DNA from: Candidatus Treponema excrementipullorum
Lineage (GTDB): Bacteria; Spirochaetota; Spirochaetia; Treponematales; Treponemataceae
Assembly: GCA_018883625.1 (NCBI GenBank)
Contig: JAHLFV010000058.1
Span: 1 to 12,175, forward strand
Direction: 5' to 3'
Length of the DNA stretch: 12,175 bases
Shown: positions 1-6,016 of the stretch, one piece after another
Layout: each line of letters opens with the position of its first letter
How positions within the stretch are numbered: position 1 is the first letter of the stretch
The notes under the pieces: generated by a model
Databases searched by the model: none
Told to the model about the DNA's origin: nothing
What the model saw: the letters and a program-made list of their open reading frames with translations, nothing else
Position numbers and translations under genes: made by a program

Positions 1-1
1 A

Positions 2-496
2 TTCCTTGTTACCAGAAAGAGTTTTCCCCATTGGCAAGATGCAGTTGTTGTGTACAGCTACACAAAAGAAGAAGCTCTTGCTCTGCTGAAAGTCTACTAT
101 CAGGACTTTGAAGTCCGTGGCAGTACAGAAAGAATGGGTTTTGCATACACAGAACCTGCCCCGGAAAAAGAAGACAGCTATAAGTGGCGGGAGATTAATT
201 TTCGCAAACAAAAAACCTATGCCAACTATCTGACACAACTTTGTACTAAACAAAATCAGCGGCAAACTCCGTCTAAAGAAAATCGGGAAAACCGGCCATT
301 GACAGACAAAACATTCTTTCCTCCACCCCGTCCCGGCGAGCGTCGCTTTGAATTGTGGGGCTATCTTGTTATAGAAAGAGGTTCTCAAGTACTGTTGTAT
401 ACCGGAAGTCCCATTTTCAAAAAATCAGTGGTACAGGGCACTTTTGAAGAAGTCTGTGCACGGATTCAAAGCTATATTGATTTTTGTAACGAATAA
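2..496 (+). CDS. Hypothetical protein, 3' part only (start lies before the window)
   Basis: The reading frame is open from base 2 to the TAA at 494-496. A GTG at position 50 could serve as a start and would give 148 residues. However, no Shine-Dalgarno sequence precedes it, and the codons upstream (reading FLVTRKSFPHWQDAVV) look like ordinary protein, so I treat the gene as truncated by the window edge. The product is soluble-looking, with no signal peptide or membrane segment. Its middle is charged and glutamine/arginine-rich, followed by a proline patch (FFPPPRPGERRFELWGY). The C-terminus alternates strand-like and helix-like stretches (GYLVIERGSQVLLYTG, then a helix to the end). I do not recognise a family and give no function. 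It lies 126 bp before the thioesterase gene, which appears to have its own promoter. Confidence 0.6.
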   Translation, partial: FLVTRKSFPHWQDAVVVYSYTKEEALALLKVYYQDFEVRGSTERMGFAYTEPAPEKEDSYKWREINFRKQKTYANYLTQLCTKQNQRQTPSKENRENRPLTDKTFFPPPRPGERRFELWGYLVIERGSQVLLYTGSPIFKKSVVQGTFEEVCARIQSYIDFCNE

Positions 497-592
497 AATC
501 TGTTGTTTACCCTTCCCTTGCAATGTAATCCCGGGGACGGTGCCAAAGAAATTGTATCCGATAAAAATACCGTAGTTTTAAAATCTCAAATC

Positions 593-601
593 TGCTACAA
601 T
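593..601 (+). promoter_or_regulatory. Candidate extended -10 promoter for the thioesterase gene
   Basis: TGCTACAAT at 593-601 is an extended -10 element (TG, one base, then TACAAT, 5 of 6 matches to TATAAT). The -35 region around 573-578 (TAGTTT) is poor, as is common for extended -10 promoters. Transcription would start near 608, leaving a leader of about 15 nt that contains the GGAGG at 614-618. This placement supports the ATG at 623 as the start of the gene. Confidence 0.45.
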
Positions 602-622
602 GGGACTTGCTACGGAGGTCCT

Positions 623-997
623 ATGGAAACCTATACCCTTGTTCGACCGGAACACTTAAACCACCACGGACAACTTTTTGGTGGCAGACTGTTGGAATGG
701 GTGGATGAATACGCTTGGTTGGCAGCTGCCAGAGACTACCCGGATAACGAACTTGTTACCCGAGCCATGAACAGCATTGATTTTAGATACGGTATTCCCA
801 ACGGTTCGATTTTGCGTTTTGTCATCACCAAAGGCAAAGAAGGAACCACCTCCGTCACCTATAATGTGGAAGTGTACACTAAAATCGGCTCGGTAAAAGA
901 GCAACTTGTTTTTTCCAACAACGTTACCTTTGTTGCCATTAACAAAGACGGTCAAAAGGTTCCCTTAATTAAAGAGGTCTCTCAATCCCAGGAATAA
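623..997 (+). CDS. Acyl-CoA thioesterase, hotdog fold (YciA/BACH type)
   Basis: The protein has 124 residues and is a single-domain hotdog thioesterase that would hydrolyse acyl-CoA to free acid and CoA in the cytoplasm. The family signature is clear: Asn13, then HHGQLFGGRLLEWVDE, with Asp28 as the probable catalytic acidic residue. The hotdog helix (WVDEYAWLAAARDY) and core strands follow, including the NSIDFRYGIPNG and TSVTYNVEVYTKIG segments. Length fits the short single-domain YciA subfamily. I chose ATG 623 because GGAGG (614-618) sits 4 nt upstream and the family homology begins there. The same frame is open to a TTG at 503, but those 40 extra residues have no hotdog features. The acyl chain preference cannot be read from sequence. 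Confidence 0.85.
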   Translation: METYTLVRPEHLNHHGQLFGGRLLEWVDEYAWLAAARDYPDNELVTRAMNSIDFRYGIPNGSILRFVITKGKEGTTSVTYNVEVYTKIGSVKEQLVFSNNVTFVAINKDGQKVPLIKEVSQSQE

Positions 998-1010
998 ATC
1001 AGATTATTAT

Positions 1011-1029
1011 CGGGATTATCCGTTTTTTT
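1011..1029 (+). terminator. Weak candidate terminator after the thioesterase gene
   Basis: A short stem (CGGG, loop ATTA, TCCG, with one G-T pair) at 1011-1022 is followed directly by seven T residues (1023-1029), 14 bp after the stop codon. Position and T-run fit an intrinsic terminator, but the 4-bp stem is marginal. Confidence 0.35.
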
Positions 1030-1118
1030 CTCTTTGGTCAAAGTTAGCCAATATTTTGTAATATGGCAGAGTCAACAATGACGGTTACAGCGGGGGGATA
1101 TATAGGGTAAAGAAGTAT

Positions 1119-1160
1119 AAAAAACAGACTCCCACTTGATAGAGATCTAGTAGGAGTCTG
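1119..1160 (-). terminator. Intrinsic terminator of the envelope operon (minus strand)
   Basis: CAGACTCC at 1125-1132 pairs with GGAGTCTG at 1153-1160. After one mismatch the stem continues for three more pairs (ACT with AGT) around a loop of about 12 nt. On the minus strand the stem is followed by six T residues (1124 down to 1119), so it terminates transcription coming from the operon that ends at 1192. No T-run follows on the + strand. Confidence 0.88.
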
Positions 1161-1191
1161 GATAAAAACTATTGAATAGAGATCACCACAG

Positions 1192-2058
1192 TTAGAAGGA
1201 TTTCCGGTAAGATACCTGCATAACAGGAGTATCTCCTAAAGGCATAATTGCAAGGCGTAAACCGTCCGGTTCTCCGAATGCACCGATTTTTGCGGAAGGT
1301 TTATGATAAAAAATCGGACGGATAAAACCGTATAATGCTGAAGCAAGAAAAATTGGTACACCAGTCATTACTCCAAGCCCGGTCTCTGGGTTCAGTGCAG
1401 TTACAACCGCTAGACATCCATACCCTGCAAGATGTGTTATTGTAAGAATAACACCGTCAACTACATATCCTGCACGGTATGCTCCCAAACCGAACACCAG
1501 ATTCTGGAATCCCAGACTTATTCTTTCTCCAGACGTATAATCGGTGCTTATATCCAGAATAGAACCTTTTGACGTTATGGTTTTTCCCAACAAAGCTGCT
1601 GCAAATTCATCCAAGGTGACAGTTTCTCGATACATATCTTCAACAGTAGCTGTCTTGACATCCAGTGCTTGAACCATTAAAAAAAACATATCACCGACCT
1701 GTTCTAACCTACCATGCACAACGGTTTCTGCTCCAGCCATGGCACCTATTTCCTGGATGGAAGCATCGCTCACTTCCCCGGAAAGCTGAAAATTCATCTC
1801 TTTTTTTATGGCATCAAGGTTAGCCCGGTTAGCCACTGTCAGCCGACGTTGCCGTACAAAACTTAAAGTTAATTCATCCAACATATATTCAGACATATCT
1901 TCCGTATCAGAAGCTATACCTACAATAGCTATAGTGGTACCTGTCTGCAAAGTAGATGAAAATTGTTCTGCTGCTTGGTCAAGGGCAGTCCCAATATCTA
2001 CGGCAAATACTGCCACAGTTGCCAAAAGAAAAGCACATGCACACAATATCTTTTTCAT
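1192..2058 (-). CDS. Exported CsgG/LpoB-like protein with a P13-like C-terminal membrane region
   Basis: The protein has 288 residues. Residues 1-19 are a signal peptide (MKKILCACAFLLATVAVFA); Cys6 and Cys8 lie too early to be a lipobox. Residues about 41-150 resemble the CsgG/LpoB/TolB-N fold: strand TTIAIVGIAS, a helix, a strand ending RLTVANRANLDAI, then IGAMAGAETVVHGRL and a strand pair carrying FFLMVQALDVKTA. In this family such domains act in outer-membrane assemblies or as activators of peptidoglycan synthases. Residues about 180-250 are glycine-rich and hydrophobic, with two possible membrane segments (about 202-222 and 228-248), and resemble the P13 membrane proteins of spirochaetes. 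The chain ends in phenylalanine, as many outer-membrane proteins do. It is the last gene of a three-gene operon, 36 bp after the lipoprotein gene, with AAGGA as ribosome binding site. The CsgG-like call is fairly firm; the P13 resemblance is from memory of the family and tentative. Confidence 0.7.
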   Translation of the reverse strand: MKKILCACAFLLATVAVFAVDIGTALDQAAEQFSSTLQTGTTIAIVGIASDTEDMSEYMLDELTLSFVRQRRLTVANRANLDAIKKEMNFQLSGEVSDASIQEIGAMAGAETVVHGRLEQVGDMFFLMVQALDVKTATVEDMYRETVTLDEFAAALLGKTITSKGSILDISTDYTSGERISLGFQNLVFGLGAYRAGYVVDGVILTITHLAGYGCLAVVTALNPETGLGVMTGVPIFLASALYGFIRPIFYHKPSAKIGAFGEPDGLRLAIMPLGDTPVMQVSYRKSF

Positions 2059-2094
2059 TGTATAATCCTTATTCCTCAGTTACTTTTGCTGTGG

Positions 2095-2754
2095 TTATAT
2101 CCGTTCTACAGAACCGGTGGCGGCAAAGGCAGATTCTTTAATAGCATCTTCTATCTTAATCAGCACTTCTTCTTCAGCTTCGGTTTCAGCCTTTATCTTA
2201 CCCATAACAGTATCAATCTGATATTCAAGATTTTCTTTGTCGATTCCATATAGGGTGTAATAGCGGTACTCTGTGGAACCGTCAGCCAGTTGCACTTGTG
2301 TCCAAAAGTCTCTCATTTTTGCAAAGCCGGAAATACTTGCTTGAGACCAAATACCGGTTACGGACTCTGCCATTTTCCGAGCAGATTCACTGTTGTCTTT
2401 GTTACCAGAAGCCAAGGTACCTGCTGTGTTAGTAACAGTCTGCTGGATCTGACGTACCATTTGGGCAGAGGCATCGTTAGTGTCTACCCAAATTTCCAGT
2501 AAATCTCTGTCCTGTCCTTCACCGCTAAAAGCCATTGCCACTTTTCCATTCATTTCCGGCAGATTTGACAGCAACTCATAATCCCTGTTTGCCACTGCCC
2601 GTACCCAGTCGGGAATAGGGTCACCGAATTCCGCTCCTTGCCAATCAATAGCCTGAGGTACAGCCACTGCTGCTGTTTCGGAAGTTGTTGTACAGGACAT
2701 AGCCAAAAGAACCAGTACAACCGTCACCGCAAAAGCAATTATCATGCGTTTCAT
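2095..2754 (-). CDS. Putative lipoprotein (LPP20-operon partner)
   Basis: The protein has 219 residues. A signal peptide (1-20) ends in a relaxed, spirochaete-style lipobox, AMSC, with Cys21 as the lipidated residue. A short flexible linker follows (TTTSETAAVAVPQ), then a segment containing FGDPIPDWV near residues 43-51; the P-x-WV pattern is typical just before LPP20-like domains. The C-terminus is a long acidic helix (ENLEYQIDTVMGKIKAETEAEEEV). The protein should be anchored to a membrane and face the periplasm or surface. It is the middle gene of the operon: 31 bp separate it from the upstream gene and 36 bp from the downstream one, and AAAGGAG precedes its start. There is no enzymatic motif. 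Its specific role is unknown; a structural or scaffolding role alongside its CsgG-like and LPP20-like neighbours is inference. Confidence 0.75.
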   Translation of the reverse strand: MKRMIIAFAVTVVLVLLAMSCTTTSETAAVAVPQAIDWQGAEFGDPIPDWVRAVANRDYELLSNLPEMNGKVAMAFSGEGQDRDLLEIWVDTNDASAQMVRQIQQTVTNTAGTLASGNKDNSESARKMAESVTGIWSQASISGFAKMRDFWTQVQLADGSTEYRYYTLYGIDKENLEYQIDTVMGKIKAETEAEEEVLIKIEDAIKESAFAATGSVERI

Positions 2755-2785
2755 CTATATACTCCTTTTCCGGTTTTTACGCCGG

Positions 2786-3763
2786 TTAATAAAATAACTC
2801 CATAAAATGCAGGCGTAAATCTTTTTCTATTTCTGCATAGGCTTTTGCATAAGCACCTTCTAAACTGATGTGTCCATACTTTGGATACTGTTTTGAATAA
2901 GAAGATAAAACCTTACCGGTTCCGGCATTTTCAGATATGGAAATAGTAATTCCCGGTCTAACAAAAACTCCTACAGGGTTTTCTGACTCTGAAGCGTAAA
3001 TATCTGCCACAACGGTGTATCGGGCATTTTGCGAAGAAACAATAAAACCGTTAGAACTTAATAATTCCTGAAAAATCGTAGTAAAAGTTCCTGTCGGATC
3101 ATTAATAACATCCACCCGGAAGGTCATCTGCTGTTTTATAGTGTCAAATTGACGACGACTTGTTTCTATCAAGTCAAACACTTGTTCCATAGAATTCCGG
3201 CTTTCCGGGTTAACAATGCACAGCATTTCTCCGTCCCGTAACAGGGATTCCGCTTGGTCAACGGCTTTTGCAACAGCAGAAAATCTGCCAAAAATCCCCA
3301 AACTTTCAGCAACAGATAGTAAGGATTGTACTTCACTGATACCATTTTGAAGATTTACTTTACAAATCTCAGTAGCCTGTTCTTTGGAAATATATGCACA
3401 CACCGCCCAGTTGTGTCTGTTTTCGTTGTAGAAAGCTTCCGAAAACTGTACAGCAGGGAGGTCTGACTCCGATACAACAACAGTACCGCCTGAAACCTGG
3501 CGATGAGAGTTTACGACTGTGTTTCGCTGTGAAATAGAATAATCCGTTGACGTGTTTACAGAAATATGAGCATTAAAATACAAAGCAAGCTGAGTTAAGG
3601 CATCTTCTTTTGCAGCGACGGCAGAACGGCCACTTCCAATGGCACTGATAAAAACAGTCTCCGGGTACATAACATTTTTATTTGCATACCACAATGGCGG
3701 TTCTTCCGCTACCAAATAAAATGCTAAAAGTATACCCCAAGTTAAAAAAAATATTTTTTTCAT
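2786..3763 (-). CDS. LPP20-family exported protein
   Basis: The protein has 325 residues. Residues 1-19 form a signal peptide (hydrophobic FFLTWGILLAFYLVA, cleavage expected before EE), and no lipobox cysteine is present. Residues about 20-135 match the LPP20 pattern: PPLWYANKNVMYPETVF, then ISAIGSGRSAVAAKEDALTQLALYF, then strands ending in the WAVCAYISKEQA segment. The rest resembles the later domains of larger LPP20 proteins: a helical stretch (about 140-205) and a strand-rich domain (about 210-325) including FTTIFQELLSSNGF and YTVVADIYA. Known LPP20 relatives include Helicobacter lipoprotein 20 and the Vibrio flagellar accessory proteins FlgP and FlgT. It is the first gene of the operon, with TAGGA 7 nt before ATG and a near-consensus promoter about 90 bp upstream. 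The exact function is not known. Confidence 0.72.
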   Translation of the reverse strand: MKKIFFLTWGILLAFYLVAEEPPLWYANKNVMYPETVFISAIGSGRSAVAAKEDALTQLALYFNAHISVNTSTDYSISQRNTVVNSHRQVSGGTVVVSESDLPAVQFSEAFYNENRHNWAVCAYISKEQATEICKVNLQNGISEVQSLLSVAESLGIFGRFSAVAKAVDQAESLLRDGEMLCIVNPESRNSMEQVFDLIETSRRQFDTIKQQMTFRVDVINDPTGTFTTIFQELLSSNGFIVSSQNARYTVVADIYASESENPVGVFVRPGITISISENAGTGKVLSSYSKQYPKYGHISLEGAYAKAYAEIEKDLRLHFMELFY

Positions 3764-3828
3764 AGAAATTCCTATAAACCAAAATAAAATTCATTACAGA
3801 CAAGTATTTTCTACGAATCAATTATAAG

Positions 3829-3891
3829 TAACTGTAAACTATGTATATTATAAATAATACATAACTGACAGTTTATTGTCAATAACTGTTA
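3829..3891. promoter_or_regulatory. Candidate operator cluster: three TAACTG-centred sites in the divergent region
   Basis: TAACTG begins at 3829, 3862 and 3883. The second site is the dyad AACTG-A-CAGTT (3863-3873), and the third is TAAC-T-GTTA (3883-3891). Sites two and three lie 21 bp apart, two helical turns. A larger dyad, CAGTTTATTG-T-CAATAACTG, spans 3869-3888 with one unmatched base. A further pair, TATGTAT (3840-3846) and ATACATA (3857-3863), overlaps the minus-strand -10. The cluster lies directly upstream of an XRE-family regulator and over the promoter of the envelope operon. That the regulator binds here is inference. A possible + strand -10 (TATAAA, 3896-3901) lies just beyond the last site. 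Confidence 0.55.
3854..3882 (-). promoter_or_regulatory. Near-consensus sigma-70 promoter of the envelope operon
   Basis: On the minus strand, a perfect -35 TTGACA (3882-3877) is separated by exactly 17 bp from a -10 TATTAT (3859-3854). Transcription should start near 3847, giving a leader of about 84 nt before the start codon at 3763. The spacer contains the palindrome AACTG-A-CAGTT (3863-3873), so a protein bound there would block RNA polymerase. Confidence 0.75.
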
Positions 3892-3940
3892 AGTATATAA
3901 AAATAACAAAACCTATATCTATTGAGATGGTTTTATTGAT

Positions 3941-4264
3941 ATGACAAACATCCAGCAATGTCTGGCACAAAACATGAAACGTTACCGAAAAAAACTCAAA
4001 TTGTCTCAGGCAGCACTGGCAGAACGGGCAGGAACAGCCTCAAATTACATTGCACTGATTGAAGTAGGAAAAAGTTTTCCGTCTCTCCCTATGTTGGAAA
4101 AAATTGCACATGCGTTAGAAATAGATGCCCTTGATTTGTTTGATAAACAAGGTTTATCGGTTATCAACAAATCAGAACTCCTTACAGATGTTCTACAGTC
4201 CGTTACAGAAGCAATTACAAAAACTTTTACTTCTCACTCAATATTGTCTGATGAAGAAACATAA
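3941..4264 (+). CDS. XRE/Cro-CI family HTH transcriptional regulator
   Basis: The protein has 107 residues. Residues 8-66 form a textbook HTH_3 (Cro/CI) domain: helix NMKRYRKKLKL, then LSQAALAERAG (residues 21-31), turn and recognition helix TASNYIALIEVGK (32-44), then SFPSLPMLEKIAHALEI and LDLFD. The remaining 40 residues are a helical tail (SELLTDVLQSVTEAITKTF) that probably mediates dimerisation; there is no ligand-binding or peptidase domain. The ribosome binding site is weak (GAGATGG, 3924-3930, 10 nt before ATG). The gene faces away from the envelope operon and is separated from it by the TAACTG operator cluster. This suggests it represses both itself and that operon; that part is inference. 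A 135-bp gap separates it from pyrG on the same strand. Confidence 0.88.
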   Translation: MTNIQQCLAQNMKRYRKKLKLSQAALAERAGTASNYIALIEVGKSFPSLPMLEKIAHALEIDALDLFDKQGLSVINKSELLTDVLQSVTEAITKTFTSHSILSDEET

Positions 4265-4310
4265 ATTTTCAATCTTTCCCTCGTAAATTCTATACTGTTC
4301 ACTTTCCGGT

Positions 4311-4329
4311 GATAAAATCATATTTTATC
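4311..4329. repeat. AT-rich perfect palindrome between the HTH gene and pyrG
   Basis: GATAAAAT (4311-4318), a 3-nt centre (CAT) and ATTTTATC (4322-4329) form an 8-bp perfect inverted repeat about 15 bp upstream of the pyrG -35 region. There is no T-run behind it, so it is a poor terminator. It could be a protein-binding site or a weak RNA 3' end for the HTH transcript. Confidence 0.35.
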
Positions 4330-4344
4330 CAAATCTCTCCCCCC

Positions 4345-4373
4345 TTTATACGAATCCCCTTTTTTGCTATAAT
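4345..4373 (+). promoter_or_regulatory. Promoter of pyrG-guaA
   Basis: TGCTATAAT at 4365-4373 is an extended -10 with a perfect TATAAT (4368-4373). TTTATA at 4345-4350 is an acceptable -35 at 17-bp spacing. Transcription would start near 4380, leaving a leader of about 20 nt. That leader is too short for a pyrG attenuator of the kind known from Bacillus. Confidence 0.7.
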
Positions 4374-4399
4374 CGCAAAAACCGTATTGGGAGTTTTCT

Positions 4400-6016
4400 A
4401 TGACAAAGTATATTTTTATTACCGGAGGAGTTGTCTCTTCTCTGGGAAAAGGTATAGCCGCAGCTTCTTTGGGGCTGATTTTAAAAAGCCGGGGTCTCAA
4501 AGTTATCAATCAAAAGTTTGACCCCTATTTGAACATCGATCCGGGAACCATGAATCCCTATCAGCACGGAGAAGTATTTGTTACCGATGACGGTGCGGAA
4601 ACAGACTTGGATCTTGGTCACTATGAGCGATTTACCGACGAAAATCTTTCTCAAAGCAGTAACACTACTGCCGGTCGGGTATATCTTTCTATTTTAAACA
4701 AAGAACGGGAAGGCGGTTTTCACGGCGGTACTGTTCAGGTTATTCCCAATGTAACGGACGAAATCAGACGGCGGATGCTGTTGTCTGCCCAAGAAACGGG
4801 AGCCGACGTAGTTATTACAGAAATCGGAGGCACTATCGGAGACATAGAATCCCTACCCTTTGTGGAAGCAATCCGACAAATCAAATACGAAGTGGGGGTG
4901 GAAAACTGTGCCTATATCCACTTAACGTTAATGCCTTACATGAAAAAGGCTCAGGAATTAAAGTCAAAACCCACCCAGCACAGCGTAAAAGAATTGCAGG
5001 GATTGGGAATTCAGCCGGATATTATTATGCTTCGCAGTGAAGTGCCCATAGACAGCGGTACCAGAGAAAAACTGGCTCTGTTTTGTAACGTCAACGCAGA
5101 TTGTATTATTCAAAACTTAAACGCTAAGTCTATTTACGAAGTTCCCTTAATGATGGAACAGGAAGGACTGGGAAAAGTTGTGTGCCGGGTTTTAGGCATA
5201 GAAGACAGACAAACGGATTTAACAGAATGGACAAACATGGTAAACCGTTTTTACAATCCCAAAAAATCAGTTACCATAGCTTTGGTGGGAAAATACGTAG
5301 AACTTCACGACGCCTACCTTTCCGTGGTGGAATCTTTAATTCACGGCGGTATTGCTAACGAAGCAGAAGTTACTATCAAATGGTTTGATTCGGAAGAATT
5401 TACCGATGAAGCTACAACAGTTGCGGCTCTCAGTCAGGCAGACGGCATTATTGTTCCCGGTGGTTTTGGTGACCGAGGCATTGAAGGCATGATTTTGGCA
5501 GCCCAATACGCCAGAACTCACAATGTCCCCTACTTTGGTATTTGTTTGGGAATGCAAATACAGGTTATTGAACACGCCCGACACGTATTACACATGGAAG
5601 ACGCCAATTCCACAGAAATGAATCCCACTACAACCCACCCTGTTATTGACTTAATGCCGGATCAAAACGGCGTTGTGTTAGGTGGCACCTTACGATTAGG
5701 CAAATTCCGCTGTGCTTTGACGGAAGGCAGCATTGCTCAAAAGGCTTATGAATCTCAAGAGATTTGGGAACGGCACCGTCATCGGTATGAATTTAATAAT
5801 AAATATAGAAAAGAATTTGAAAACAGCACCTTGCTTTTGGCAGGGGTAAACCCAGAGAGGAATTTGGTAGAAATCGTGGAACAGAAAAATCATCCCTGGA
5901 TGGTAGGTGTACAGTTCCATCCCGAATTTAAATCCCGTCCTAACAGAGCCCATCCTCTTTTCAGAGAATTTATTGCGGCATCTATTGCCAACAAAGAAAA
6001 GGAGGGCACAAAATGA
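4400..6016 (+). CDS. pyrG: CTP synthase (glutamine-hydrolysing)
   Basis: The protein has 538 residues, close to the usual 530-550. It aminates UTP to CTP in the cytoplasm, using ATP and glutamine. The N-terminal amidoligase domain starts with ITGGVVSSLGKG (residues 7-18, ATP loop with Lys17) and has the metal-binding Glu141 in ITEIGGTIGDIES. The C-terminal class I glutaminase domain (from about residue 290) has the oxyanion region PGGFGDRGIEGM, the nucleophile Cys382 in FGICLGMQ, and the His507/Glu509 pair in VQFHPEF. All catalytic residues are therefore present. The start is supported by TTGGGAG (4387-4393) 6 nt before ATG. The last codons overlap guaA by 4 bp (ATGA), which implies translational coupling. 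GTP is the known allosteric activator of this enzyme, which fits its pairing with GMP synthase. Confidence 0.98.
   Translation: MTKYIFITGGVVSSLGKGIAAASLGLILKSRGLKVINQKFDPYLNIDPGTMNPYQHGEVFVTDDGAETDLDLGHYERFTDENLSQSSNTTAGRVYLSILNKEREGGFHGGTVQVIPNVTDEIRRRMLLSAQETGADVVITEIGGTIGDIESLPFVEAIRQIKYEVGVENCAYIHLTLMPYMKKAQELKSKPTQHSVKELQGLGIQPDIIMLRSEVPIDSGTREKLALFCNVNADCIIQNLNAKSIYEVPLMMEQEGLGKVVCRVLGIEDRQTDLTEWTNMVNRFYNPKKSVTIALVGKYVELHDAYLSVVESLIHGGIANEAEVTIKWFDSEEFTDEATTVAALSQADGIIVPGGFGDRGIEGMILAAQYARTHNVPYFGICLGMQIQVIEHARHVLHMEDANSTEMNPTTTHPVIDLMPDQNGVVLGGTLRLGKFRCALTEGSIAQKAYESQEIWERHRHRYEFNNKYRKEFENSTLLLAGVNPERNLVEIVEQKNHPWMVGVQFHPEFKSRPNRAHPLFREFIAASIANKEKEGTK

Noticed and set aside
50..52. GTG at 50 as the start of the first gene
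   Set aside because: There is no ribosome binding site before it and the frame stays open to the window edge with protein-like content, so the gene is more likely cut by the window.
503..622. Longer thioesterase starting at TTG 503
   Set aside because: The extra 40 residues do not look like hotdog sequence, while GGAGG and an extended -10 element sit just before ATG 623.
1032..1067. Two short inverted repeats (CTTTG/CAAAG and GCCAATATT/AATATGGC) as terminators or RNA elements
   Set aside because: The stems are short or bulged, without a T-run, and lie in a gap already served by terminators on both sides.
4311..4329. The GATAAAAT palindrome as an intrinsic terminator of the HTH gene
   Set aside because: The stem is only AT-rich and no T-run follows it on the + strand; kept only as a palindrome of unknown role.
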